Origin: an uncultured Treponema sp.
Lineage (GTDB): Bacteria > Spirochaetota > Spirochaetia > Treponematales > Treponemataceae
DNA: 30,634 bases
Direction: 5' to 3'
Assembly (NCBI GenBank): GCA_937915735.1
Contig: CALGGS010000079.1
Span: forward strand, 1-30,634
In this document: positions 14,748 through 22,043 of the stretch, piece after piece
Layout: every line of letters starts with the position of its first letter
Numbering within the stretch: the stretch's first letter is position 1
The notes under the pieces: model-generated
Seen by the model: only the letters and a program-made list of their open reading frames with translations
Database searches by the model: none
Told to the model about the DNA's origin: nothing
Program-made: the position numbers and the translations under genes

Positions 14748-15330
14748 GGCCTTCAATCACCAGATTGATGCTTGTTTTAACTTCGCTCACATCTTTTTTA
14801 CCGAGAACTGCGATTTCAAAAATTGCGGACTCAACCAGAGAATAAAGCATATTGTTCATGACTTTGACGGGCATTTTTTTGAATTCACCGTTTTTCTGTC
14901 CGTTGATAATTATCATGCTCAGAAGATGGCGGATTCTTATGACCCGGCGGTTTACCCGCTCTTCTGCATTCACTCCGGTTTTTTGAAGATTGATAAGATA
15001 AACGAGAAGAACATTAAAAAGCGGGCGGTTCTGATTGCAGAGGTCGATAATCCAATGCATTATTCGGCGAAGGCACTCTTCTGAAGCGAGATTTTTGTCT
15101 TCAAGAATTTCCATAAGCTTTGATTCAAGCTCTCCGGTAAGCTGCTTTATGCTCCAGATGAAGATTTCTTTTTTGTTTTTAAAATAGATGTAAAGGGTTG
15201 TGCGCGTAATTCCGCAGGCATCGGCGATTTTTTGGAAGGTCACATCGTCGAAGCCTTCACGCGTAAAGAGTTCAAGTGATTTTTCGAGTATTTCGTGCTT
15301 TCGTTTATCGTGCTCGACTACGATTGCCAT
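14737..15330 (-). CDS. TetR/AcrR-family transcriptional regulator
   Basis: A 197-residue regulator. The N-terminal HTH is clear: HEILEKSLELFTREGFDDVTFQKIADACGITRTTLYIYFKNKKEIF, with the recognition helix around residues 38-46. The remaining helices form the variable ligand pocket. AAGGAC lies six bases before the ATG, inside the end of the rlmL-like gene, which it overlaps by 26 bases, so the two are co-transcribed. The promoter of this operon carries a perfect 23-base palindrome, and a related site covers the fabV promoter. The likely regulon is therefore its own operon plus fabV, which would make a fatty-acyl ligand plausible. Both points are inferences. Confidence 0.9.
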   Translation of the reverse strand: MAIVVEHDKRKHEILEKSLELFTREGFDDVTFQKIADACGITRTTLYIYFKNKKEIFIWSIKQLTGELESKLMEILEDKNLASEECLRRIMHWIIDLCNQNRPLFNVLLVYLINLQKTGVNAEERVNRRVIRIRHLLSMIIINGQKNGEFKKMPVKVMNNMLYSLVESAIFEIAVLGKKDVSEVKTSINLVIEGLRN

Positions 15331-16534
15331 TTTTATGTCCTTTTCTGTCAGCTTGTGAGTGCTTCTTTTCTTTTTCTGTTCCGTCGTAAATGTAGAATGT
15401 CGTGTCTAAATTTCCAGCCTTGAGACTTTTTAGCACGCTTGCGTAGCGACCGATACATTCCTGAAATTTTTTGTTAGATGTAATGACTCCAAGTTGCCAT
15501 GAAGGAAAATCTGTAAAAAGACTGGACATGCTTTTGTAAAGCTCTTCCGCCTGCTTTTCTTCGCCAAGTCGCTCGCCGTAAGGAGGATTACAGATTATAA
15601 GCCCTGATTCATAAGGAGCGGTGAGGTTTTTAAAATCTGCGGTGTCAAAATCAGGGCGGGGAATTCTTGCGTCACTTCCAATCATTTGCAAGGCCCTTCC
15701 CGCCATAACACAGGCGTGCTCGGCGTTAGTTCTTGCTCTCTGGACAGCCGACGGGTCAATGTCCGTTCCTGTGATTCTGCACTCGACATCCGTTCTGATT
15801 TTTTCGGCTTCGGCGCATTTGATTTCATGAGCGCGCCCTGCGTTAAAAATAGGGAGATTTTCGATAGCGAATCGCCGTCCAAAGCCGGGCGCAACATTGT
15901 GGGCGAAAAGACAAGCTTCGATTGGAAGGGTTCCGGAGCCACAGAAAGGATCGTGCAAAGGAGTTTTTCGTCTCCAGAGCATTAACTGAAGCATTACGCT
16001 TGCCGTAGTTTCCCGAAGAGGCGCTACTCCGCCGTCTGTTCTGTAGCCACGCTTATGAAGAGGAAGACCTGACAAATCAAGGCAAACCTGAACTTCGTTT
16101 TCTGTAATAAAAACTCGAATGTCGCTTTCGTTTCCGCTTTCAGGTAAAACCGACATGTGCCAGACATCTCCAAGCTTTTTGTAAATTGCCTTTTGAATGA
16201 TTCCCTGAACCGCGTGCTCGGAATTAAGTTTTGATTTGTATGTCCTGACTTTGTCTACGGTGATTTTTGAGTCTTTTTTGAAAAAATCTTGCCAATTTGC
16301 TCTGTAAGTTCCGTCAAAAAGCTCGTCAAAATCTTCTGCATGATAGCGGGCCATTTCAAGATAAACCCGGTCAGCCGTTCTTAAACAGAGATTTGCCCTA
16401 AAAAGTGCGTCATCGTCCCCGGTAAAGAAAACACGACCAGGTGCGTTTCCTGCGAGACGATAGCCTAAAAGTTTGATTTCATTTCCTAAGACTTTTTCTG
16501 CGCCCACGGCGCACAATGCGACAAGATTATTCAT
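15305..16534 (-). CDS. rlmL: THUMP-domain class I methyltransferase, RlmL/YpsC-like (23S rRNA m2G)
   Basis: A 409-residue methyltransferase. Residues about 1-160 contain a ferredoxin-like and THUMP RNA-binding region (VALCAVGAEKVLGNEIKLLGY, then the segment to VRVF). LSGLPLHKRGYRTDGGVAPLRETTAS is the family linker. The Rossmann methyltransferase domain follows with DPFCGSGTLPIEA near 198, TGTDIDPSAVQRARTNAEHA near 255 and the catalytic NPPYGERLGEE near 315. The family makes N2-methylguanosine in 23S rRNA; length fits the single-domain YpsC type rather than the fused E. coli RlmKL. The C-terminus is a basic tail encoded partly in the overlap with tetR. No ribosome site precedes the ATG; the promoter places the transcript start at or next to the ATG. 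Confidence 0.9.
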   Translation of the reverse strand: MNNLVALCAVGAEKVLGNEIKLLGYRLAGNAPGRVFFTGDDDALFRANLCLRTADRVYLEMARYHAEDFDELFDGTYRANWQDFFKKDSKITVDKVRTYKSKLNSEHAVQGIIQKAIYKKLGDVWHMSVLPESGNESDIRVFITENEVQVCLDLSGLPLHKRGYRTDGGVAPLRETTASVMLQLMLWRRKTPLHDPFCGSGTLPIEACLFAHNVAPGFGRRFAIENLPIFNAGRAHEIKCAEAEKIRTDVECRITGTDIDPSAVQRARTNAEHACVMAGRALQMIGSDARIPRPDFDTADFKNLTAPYESGLIICNPPYGERLGEEKQAEELYKSMSSLFTDFPSWQLGVITSNKKFQECIGRYASVLKSLKAGNLDTTFYIYDGTEKEKKHSQADRKGHKNGNRSRAR

Positions 16535-16541
16535 AGCGATG

Positions 16542-16570
16542 AGTATAATTTAAAATGACACTTTTGTCAA
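16542..16570 (-). promoter_or_regulatory. rlmL-tetR promoter, apparently leaderless
   Basis: On the minus strand TTGACA (16570-16565) and TATACT (16547-16542) are exactly 17 bases apart, near consensus. Only seven bases separate the -10 box from the ATG at 16534, so transcription should start at the A of the ATG or one base before it. No Shine-Dalgarno site is present, which agrees. Confidence 0.75.
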
Positions 16571-16578
16571 AAGTGTCA
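16556..16578. promoter_or_regulatory. perfect 23-base palindrome over the rlmL-tetR -35 box
   Basis: Arms TGACACTTTTG and CAAAAGTGTCA surround a single central T. The palindrome contains the -35 box of the rlmL-tetR promoter. Followed on the minus strand by TTTTAAATT, it could also act as an intrinsic terminator for the upstream glycosidase gene. The near-perfect promoter inside it and the related site at fabV favour an operator, most simply for the TetR protein of this operon. Confidence 0.65.
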
Positions 16579-16585
16579 AAATAAA

Positions 16586-18022
16586 CTACAGCTTATCGAT
16601 GAGCATTGAGCATTTTCCTGAAGGAATTGGAAGTGTCTTTTTCTTTTGGTCAAGAATATTGATTGTAAAGTAGTACAATTTTTCGCTTTCCATTTGAATT
16701 CCCCATCCACGCAAGGTTTTATGGCTCAAAATTGTGATAAGATTTCGTTTGAGAGAAAGCTTTTCAATGCCCATAATCTCAAGATTCGGGATAATCCAAT
16801 CGACAGTTTTGCGAGGAAGTGAAATAGAAAGCCCGATGACATTTTCAATCATAAGAGCGATTGTAGAAAGTCCGATTGTTACCATGCAGCGTTTTCGAGG
16901 GTAGGAGCTGTCGCCTTCTTTTGTAGCAAAGCCTTCTGTATTTGGCTTGTAGGCTTCGTACAAATCACCTTTGCTTCCGTCTGCAGGCTGAAGCCCTTCG
17001 AGAACGAAATAAAGATGTCGGATAGCACATTCTCGTGCCAAATCGTAGCGCTGATATTTTTCCAGACCCTTGATAACCATAAAATTGAGTGTCGGATAAA
17101 CAGAACCACGGTAGCCTTCGCCATTTTCACTGTAGTCAGGGCTGTCCGCGCTTAAAGACGGGAATGGATGCTCGGTTCCGAAGGTTGCTGGATTTGAAAG
17201 ATGCTCAACCAGAGCGTCAGATTTGTCAGCGTTCGGAATTTCTGCTAAAAGCGGCCAAAAGCCTGCGATAGTTTTTTGTGGAAGCTGCGACTCGTCTTCT
17301 GCCAAATCGTGATAAAAGCCTGTTTCGGCGTTCCACATATACGAGTTGATTCGGGTTTTTAGTCCGAAATACATTCGCTTGTACTGAAAGCTGAGTTCTT
17401 TATCGTTTAAAATGTCACCGAGCGTACTCATATTGAGGGCATTAATCGCCATACAAGAGTTAAAGTCAACAGGGTAAGCGACATTTGGACGAGGAGAATC
17501 TTCCATTCCGCATGCTGTTGCCGGCGCTTTGTACAATCCGTTTTCTGCCTTAAAGTTTTCGTCAATCCAGTTCATATATTTTAAGAGGATTGGCATTACT
17601 TCCTTGATGCGGCGCTTGTTGGCAAGCTTGTGATAGAGATTGAATTCTGCCCAGGCAAACAGGGGGAGTCCCAGGCCTTCTGGATTTTCCGAATCGATGA
17701 TAGGCGCATTTGATGACAAATCGTATTTCCAGCGGATAGCTCCGTTTTCTTCTTGTTTTGAATAGAGATAGTCGAGGTTTTTTTCGGCAGTAAAATTTTT
17801 GTTGGAATAAACCAAAAAGAATGTCGAGAAAATAGATTCTGCCTGATTGAGAATGAGCTGAGGCTGCTGCTCTGTAGGAGGGTATACGAAATAGCCATCG
17901 AGATCAACTTCACCATTTTTAGGATTAATCCAAGATGATGAGAGGTAGTTCCATGTTTTATCGTAAATGTCTACAAAATCCTGATCGTAAAAATGAATTT
18001 TAGGGAAATCTTTCTTGCTCAC
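16586..18022 (-). CDS. MGH1-like/GH63-type glycoside hydrolase
   Basis: A 478-residue protein of the (alpha/alpha)6-barrel group that includes GH63, GH37 trehalase and mannosylglycerate hydrolase (MGH1-like). Supporting segments are LPLFAWAEFNLYHKL near 125, DDSPRPNVAYPVDFNSCMAINAL-like near 173, FWPLLAEIPNADKSDALVEHL near 255, EGYRGSVYPTLNFMVIKGLEKY near 310, and GDLYEAYKPNTEG near 360, which is the usual place of a catalytic Glu. There is no signal peptide, so it acts in the cytoplasm on an imported sugar; the substrate cannot be told. The start is GTG at 18022, supported by GGAG five bases upstream. It has its own promoter and is followed by the palindrome at 16556-16578. Confidence 0.78.
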   Translation of the reverse strand: MSKKDFPKIHFYDQDFVDIYDKTWNYLSSSWINPKNGEVDLDGYFVYPPTEQQPQLILNQAESIFSTFFLVYSNKNFTAEKNLDYLYSKQEENGAIRWKYDLSSNAPIIDSENPEGLGLPLFAWAEFNLYHKLANKRRIKEVMPILLKYMNWIDENFKAENGLYKAPATACGMEDSPRPNVAYPVDFNSCMAINALNMSTLGDILNDKELSFQYKRMYFGLKTRINSYMWNAETGFYHDLAEDESQLPQKTIAGFWPLLAEIPNADKSDALVEHLSNPATFGTEHPFPSLSADSPDYSENGEGYRGSVYPTLNFMVIKGLEKYQRYDLARECAIRHLYFVLEGLQPADGSKGDLYEAYKPNTEGFATKEGDSSYPRKRCMVTIGLSTIALMIENVIGLSISLPRKTVDWIIPNLEIMGIEKLSLKRNLITILSHKTLRGWGIQMESEKLYYFTINILDQKKKTLPIPSGKCSMLIDKL

Positions 18023-18069
18023 AAAAACTCCAATGCCCTAAAGAAAATACCTTAGAGCGAATTATCTTG

Positions 18070-18099
18070 ATTATAGCACATAATCTTTAAAATTGCCAA
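18070..18099 (-). promoter_or_regulatory. promoter of the glycosidase gene
   Basis: On the minus strand TTGGCA (18099-18094) and a perfect TATAAT (18075-18070) are 18 bases apart, with an extended -10 TGC before TATAAT. Transcription would start near 18063. Confidence 0.65.
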
Positions 18100-18124
18100 A
18101 AAATTTAGAAAAATTTGAGTTTTT

Positions 18125-20020
18125 TTAATGTCCTTTTCGGTACATTTCGAGCAAGTCTTCAAGTTCTTCAATCTGTTCTTTTATTTCTTCTCCAGTGTCG
18201 GTGTCGGCGACATAATGGCGTGTCGGGAATCTCTCGACTGTGATTGTGTCGCTTACGATGTCGCTGTCTGTCGCAACCATCTGTTCGCAGGAGGTGAATT
18301 TTTCGTGAACGACAAGCCGTAAGCCGTAAGAATTGCAGACAAGAGTGTAGCCTGCGATTCCTGTCTTTTCGTGGTAGGCCGCAGAAAATCCGCCGTCGAT
18401 AATCAGCAATTTTCCGCCGCATTTTATTGGGGAGTCGCCTTTTTTTACTTCCTGAGGAACATGACCGTTTATGATGTGGGCAGTTTTCGTGTCTAAGCCA
18501 AACTCGCTCAAAATAGATTCAACCGTCGCTACATCTTCAACTTCGTCGTAGTAATGATTTTTTCTTTCTCTGCTTGCTTCTTTGTCGTCGATAAACATAT
18601 TCTCAAAGCAAGCCATTTTGTCTTTTCCGAAAAGAGGTGATTTCGGACCAGTCCACAAGTACCAGAGAATTGACTCGCCCCTTTCTTTTTCTTTAGTTCC
18701 TGGCTTTGAAAAATAGCCTTTTCTTGCCCAGACTTCAAGCTCGTCATAAAGGGCCTTTCCCGAAAATTCTTTCCCGAAAAGCTTGACCTTTAAGAATTTT
18801 CCTTCTGAATCCAGGGGCATACATCCGTGATACAAAAGATTTCCGTTAAAGACTTTGTAAAGATTTCCCTTTTTGTAGAGAAATTTTACGTGATTCTGCA
18901 GTTTTTCGCAGTGAGTGAAGGAGTAAGCAAGCCTGTTCATCACAACTATTTCGTCTTCGCTTAATTGGGCAGGCTTTTTTCTGTTCACTGTCGGAAAATC
19001 AAGGTCTAAGTTCTGGGAATTCAGCTTCCATTCTTTGTTTTCAATGGTGATTGTGCCTTTTTCCCAGTCGATTTTGTCGAGAATCAGACGGTTCTGCATC
19101 TCAAATTCAGGATTTTTACGAATCATCTCATCTTCAAGTTTAAACTGAATGATTGAGATTGCCTTGTGAACTGCGTGCCTGTCCATTCTTCCGTAGGCTT
19201 TCATGCAAAAAGTGACGAGCGGAGTAAGATTGATTCCGTAGCCTTCTTCAAGGACATCAAGATTGTTGTATCTTGCACAAAGACGGACTACATTGGCAAT
19301 GCAGATTTTACTTCCGCTGGCGGCTCCCATCCAGACTACATCGTGGTTTCCCCACTGAATGTCGACAGAATGATAGTGAAGAAGCTTGTCCAGAATTTCG
19401 TGGGGGCCCGGCCCTCTGTCAAAAATATCACCGATTATGTGCAAATGGTCGATTACGAGAGTCTGAATCATATTGCAGATTGCTTCGATAAGTGGCTCCG
19501 CCGCCCCAATTCTGATTACTGTCTGCAAAATCTGATTATAGTAAGCCTGTTTGTCAGAAATTTCTTCTTTCTCGGTGATAAGTTCTTCGATTACATAGGC
19601 AAAATCCGCACTCATAGTTTTTCGCACTTTCGCGCGGGTGTATTTTGAAGAGACCCGGCGAAGCATAGCGACTAGACGGTGAAGAGTGACCGTGTACCAG
19701 TCGTTTAAATCTTCGCCCTTTTCCGTCTGACGGATGATTTCAAGTTTTTCTTTCGGATAGTAGATTAAAGTTGCAAGAGAGCGCTTTGTAGAAGCCGTCT
19801 CTGTATTTCCGAAAACTTCCTCGATTTTTGTTTTGATTGAGCCAGAACCATTACGAAGAACATGAGAAAACTGCTGGGCTTCTCCGTGAATGTCTGTTAG
19901 AAAATGCTCAGTCCCCTTTGGAAGCGAGAGTATTGCCTGAAGATTTACGATTTCTGATATGACGGAGCGTTCAGTCGGATATTGCCGTGAGAGAACGCGT
20001 AAAAATTTTTCTGTATGCAT
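18125..20020 (-). CDS. fbp: class III fructose-1,6-bisphosphatase
   Basis: A 631-residue protein of the class III (Firmicutes-type) FBPase family, which hydrolyses fructose-1,6-bisphosphate to fructose-6-phosphate in gluconeogenesis. It has the metallophosphatase core: FLTDIHGEAQQF near residue 41, HIIGDIFDRGPGPHEI near 195, WGNHDVVWMGAASG near 223, and a late HIINGHVP plus LLIIDGGFSAAYHEKTG near 550. Length is typical. The ATG begins immediately after the stop of the LysM gene, with AGAGGA as ribosome site, so translation is coupled to that gene. It is the last gene of the pheT cluster. The family is best known from Firmicutes, so horizontal origin is possible but untested. Confidence 0.93.
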   Translation of the reverse strand: MHTEKFLRVLSRQYPTERSVISEIVNLQAILSLPKGTEHFLTDIHGEAQQFSHVLRNGSGSIKTKIEEVFGNTETASTKRSLATLIYYPKEKLEIIRQTEKGEDLNDWYTVTLHRLVAMLRRVSSKYTRAKVRKTMSADFAYVIEELITEKEEISDKQAYYNQILQTVIRIGAAEPLIEAICNMIQTLVIDHLHIIGDIFDRGPGPHEILDKLLHYHSVDIQWGNHDVVWMGAASGSKICIANVVRLCARYNNLDVLEEGYGINLTPLVTFCMKAYGRMDRHAVHKAISIIQFKLEDEMIRKNPEFEMQNRLILDKIDWEKGTITIENKEWKLNSQNLDLDFPTVNRKKPAQLSEDEIVVMNRLAYSFTHCEKLQNHVKFLYKKGNLYKVFNGNLLYHGCMPLDSEGKFLKVKLFGKEFSGKALYDELEVWARKGYFSKPGTKEKERGESILWYLWTGPKSPLFGKDKMACFENMFIDDKEASRERKNHYYDEVEDVATVESILSEFGLDTKTAHIINGHVPQEVKKGDSPIKCGGKLLIIDGGFSAAYHEKTGIAGYTLVCNSYGLRLVVHEKFTSCEQMVATDSDIVSDTITVERFPTRHYVADTDTGEEIKEQIEELEDLLEMYRKGH

Positions 20021-21004
20021 TTATCCTCTTGGAGCTTTTGCGGGGTCAATCGGCTGTCCATTCTGAAAAACCATCAGTGAGATTTGAGATTTCCCAGTGT
20101 ATGTGTCGATTCCCGCCGTTCCGATTTCTGAACTGTAGTTGATGTAATCGCCTTTTGAAACATCGATTGAACCAAGACCTGTGTATGCGTAAATATGACC
20201 GGTTTTGCTCTGAATAAAGACGACATTTCCAAAGCCGCGGTATGAGCCTGAGAACATTACGGTGCCAGCCCGAATCGCCTTGACTTCCTCATCTTTTTTT
20301 GCCGCCATGCTCACTCCGCCGACTTTTCCGTTTATGTAAACGATATTCTCGGTTTTTACAGGCCAGACAAGCGAGGAATCTGCCTTTTTGCTTGAATAAT
20401 TGTGGGGATCGTTTGATTTTAAATCCGGAACCTTTGCACTTGATGTCTGATTTGTTGTAGTTTTTGAAGATTCAGATGATTTTGCGCTCGCTACGGCACT
20501 TGAGCCTGAGCCTCCGCTTGTTTTTTTATCCGAAGAAGCCGGAACCTTGAGCTTTTGGCCGACCTTTAGGGAAGAATTGGCGTCAACTCCGTTGAGTTTT
20601 TGCAAATCTGCAACAGAAATACCGTATTTTTTTGAGATTCCGAACCAAGTTTCGCCCTTTTGAACCGTGTAAGAGCCGTCGGAATTTGCCGGTGGAGTTT
20701 GAGTTTTTGTTTGTGCTGTAGTAGCAGTCGCAGAAGACGCTGATGTGGCGTTTGCCTGAGTCGTTTTTGGAGTCTCCGCCGCAGAAACTTTTCCATCTGG
20801 AATCTTGATTTTCTGACCAACCTTAATTCCGTTGTCAGAAAGAGCGTTAGCCTCCTGAATTGCGTTCACCGAAACGCCATATTTTCGGCCAATGGAATAC
20901 AAAGTATCTCCTGCCTGAACTTCGTGAACTGTATCAGAATAAATATAAGAGACTGCTGATAAAATTAAAACAAAAAAAGCGACTTTAAAAACCGAACATT
21001 TCAT
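20021..21004 (-). CDS. LysM and degenerate M23 (LytM) envelope protein
   Basis: A 327-residue exported protein. Residues 1-23 are a signal peptide (KVAFFVLILSAVSYIYS). Two LysM peptidoglycan-binding domains follow: EVQAGDTLYSIGRKYGVSVNAI near 29-72 and TVQKGETWFGISKKYGISVADL near 112-155, each ending in VGQKxKxP. Between and after them are Ser/Thr/Ala linkers. The C-terminal 110 residues resemble an M23 peptidase domain (VKAIRAGTVMFSGSYRGFGNVVFIQSKTGHIYAYTGL, then KGDYINYSSEIGTAG). The zinc ligands are missing: the usual H-x3-D is absent and the Y-x-H site reads YAYTGL. It is therefore probably a non-enzymatic activator or scaffold, like EnvC/NlpD. It directly precedes fbp with no gap. Confidence 0.88.
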   Translation of the reverse strand: MKCSVFKVAFFVLILSAVSYIYSDTVHEVQAGDTLYSIGRKYGVSVNAIQEANALSDNGIKVGQKIKIPDGKVSAAETPKTTQANATSASSATATTAQTKTQTPPANSDGSYTVQKGETWFGISKKYGISVADLQKLNGVDANSSLKVGQKLKVPASSDKKTSGGSGSSAVASAKSSESSKTTTNQTSSAKVPDLKSNDPHNYSSKKADSSLVWPVKTENIVYINGKVGGVSMAAKKDEEVKAIRAGTVMFSGSYRGFGNVVFIQSKTGHIYAYTGLGSIDVSKGDYINYSSEIGTAGIDTYTGKSQISLMVFQNGQPIDPAKAPRG

Positions 21005-21034
21005 ATCTTAGAAATTTTCGGCAAAAAACTTTTT

Positions 21035-22027
21035 CTACTTAACTTCTTTTGTCCATTTTTCGAGAACGGCAGTTTTTTCGTTAGAAGCCTTCTGAACATC
21101 ATAATTGATTAAATCAATATTATTGATAGATGGAGAGCCTTCTACAGCCGAGCTTTCGGGATTTACAGGTGTCGTAAATGTCAGGCGACTCATCAAATCC
21201 TGAGCTTCTTTTGAAAGCATAAAATCAATGAATTTTTTTGCGGCGTCAAGATTTTTTGTGTTTTTCATAATAGAAACACAGTCGACATCACCAACTGTCT
21301 GAGGCGGAGCGATTGGCTTAACATTGAAGCCCTGTGCCTTGTATTTTGCAAGTGCGTGAAGATAAGAAATTCCAATCGCATATTCGCCGGAGCCAAGCAG
21401 CTTTGCAGGAGCGCTTCCAGAATCCGGAAACTGACCGACATTCTTTGAAAGATGCAAAAGATATTCCCAGCCTTTTTCATCTCCAAGCCGCTGCAGCTGA
21501 TTCTGAACAAAAAGATAGCCCGTACTTGAAGCGATTGGATTCGTCATTACGATTTCACCGCTGAATTCTGGATTTAAAAGACCGTCCCAGGTTTCTGGAA
21601 CAGGAGTGTTCGGATATTTTTCGGCAAAGCGTTTTTCGTTTATGCCAATTCCGAGCAGAAGAACACAGAAGCCCGTCCAGGTATTGTTTTCTGCAATGGC
21701 ATAAGGAGGAAGATTTTTAGCTAGTGGAGAAGAATAGCTTTCGAGAGCGCCTTCTTTGTCTGCCTGAATATGATAGCTTGAAGCGCCGCCAAGCAAAACA
21801 TCTGCCTGTGGGTCATTCTTTTCGGCAATAATCCGGTTTACCAGCTCGCCAGTCGTTGCACGAAGATATGAGACAGGAATACCTGTCTTTTCTGTGAACA
21901 GCTTTGTAAGAGCCTCTGTTTCTTCGTCGTGAATAATAGAATAAACATGCAACTCTTGTGCTGTCTTAGAACAAGATACAAAGCTAAGCGAGATAGCAAG
22001 TGCAAATAAAGCGAAAATTTTTTTCAT
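21035..22027 (-). CDS. ABC-transporter substrate-binding lipoprotein (family 1, iron-type)
   Basis: A 330-residue lipoprotein. The signal peptide IFALFALAISLSFVSC ends in a lipobox with Cys at about residue 19. The mature part is a periplasmic binding protein of the extracellular solute-binding family 1/Fe(III) AfuA type: LHVYSIIHDEETEALTKLFTEKTGI, then DVLLGGASSYHI, WDGLLNPEFSGEIVMTNPIASSTGY, and a final AAKKFIDFMLSKEAQDLMSR. The start at 22027 is preferred because GGAG lies six bases upstream; an in-frame ATG four codons earlier (22039) has no such site. No permease or ATPase gene is adjacent, and it sits 17 bases after pheT. Ferric iron is the first guess for the ligand, but phosphonate, thiamine or sugar phosphate binders look similar. 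Confidence 0.88.
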   Translation of the reverse strand: MKKIFALFALAISLSFVSCSKTAQELHVYSIIHDEETEALTKLFTEKTGIPVSYLRATTGELVNRIIAEKNDPQADVLLGGASSYHIQADKEGALESYSSPLAKNLPPYAIAENNTWTGFCVLLLGIGINEKRFAEKYPNTPVPETWDGLLNPEFSGEIVMTNPIASSTGYLFVQNQLQRLGDEKGWEYLLHLSKNVGQFPDSGSAPAKLLGSGEYAIGISYLHALAKYKAQGFNVKPIAPPQTVGDVDCVSIMKNTKNLDAAKKFIDFMLSKEAQDLMSRLTFTTPVNPESSAVEGSPSINNIDLINYDVQKASNEKTAVLEKWTKEVK

Positions 22028-22043
22028 ATTCTTCTCCATGTCT

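Noticed and set aside
19166..19648. 160-codon frame antisense to fbp
   Set aside because: Lies wholly within the class III FBPase gene and shows no domain; a shadow of conserved codons.
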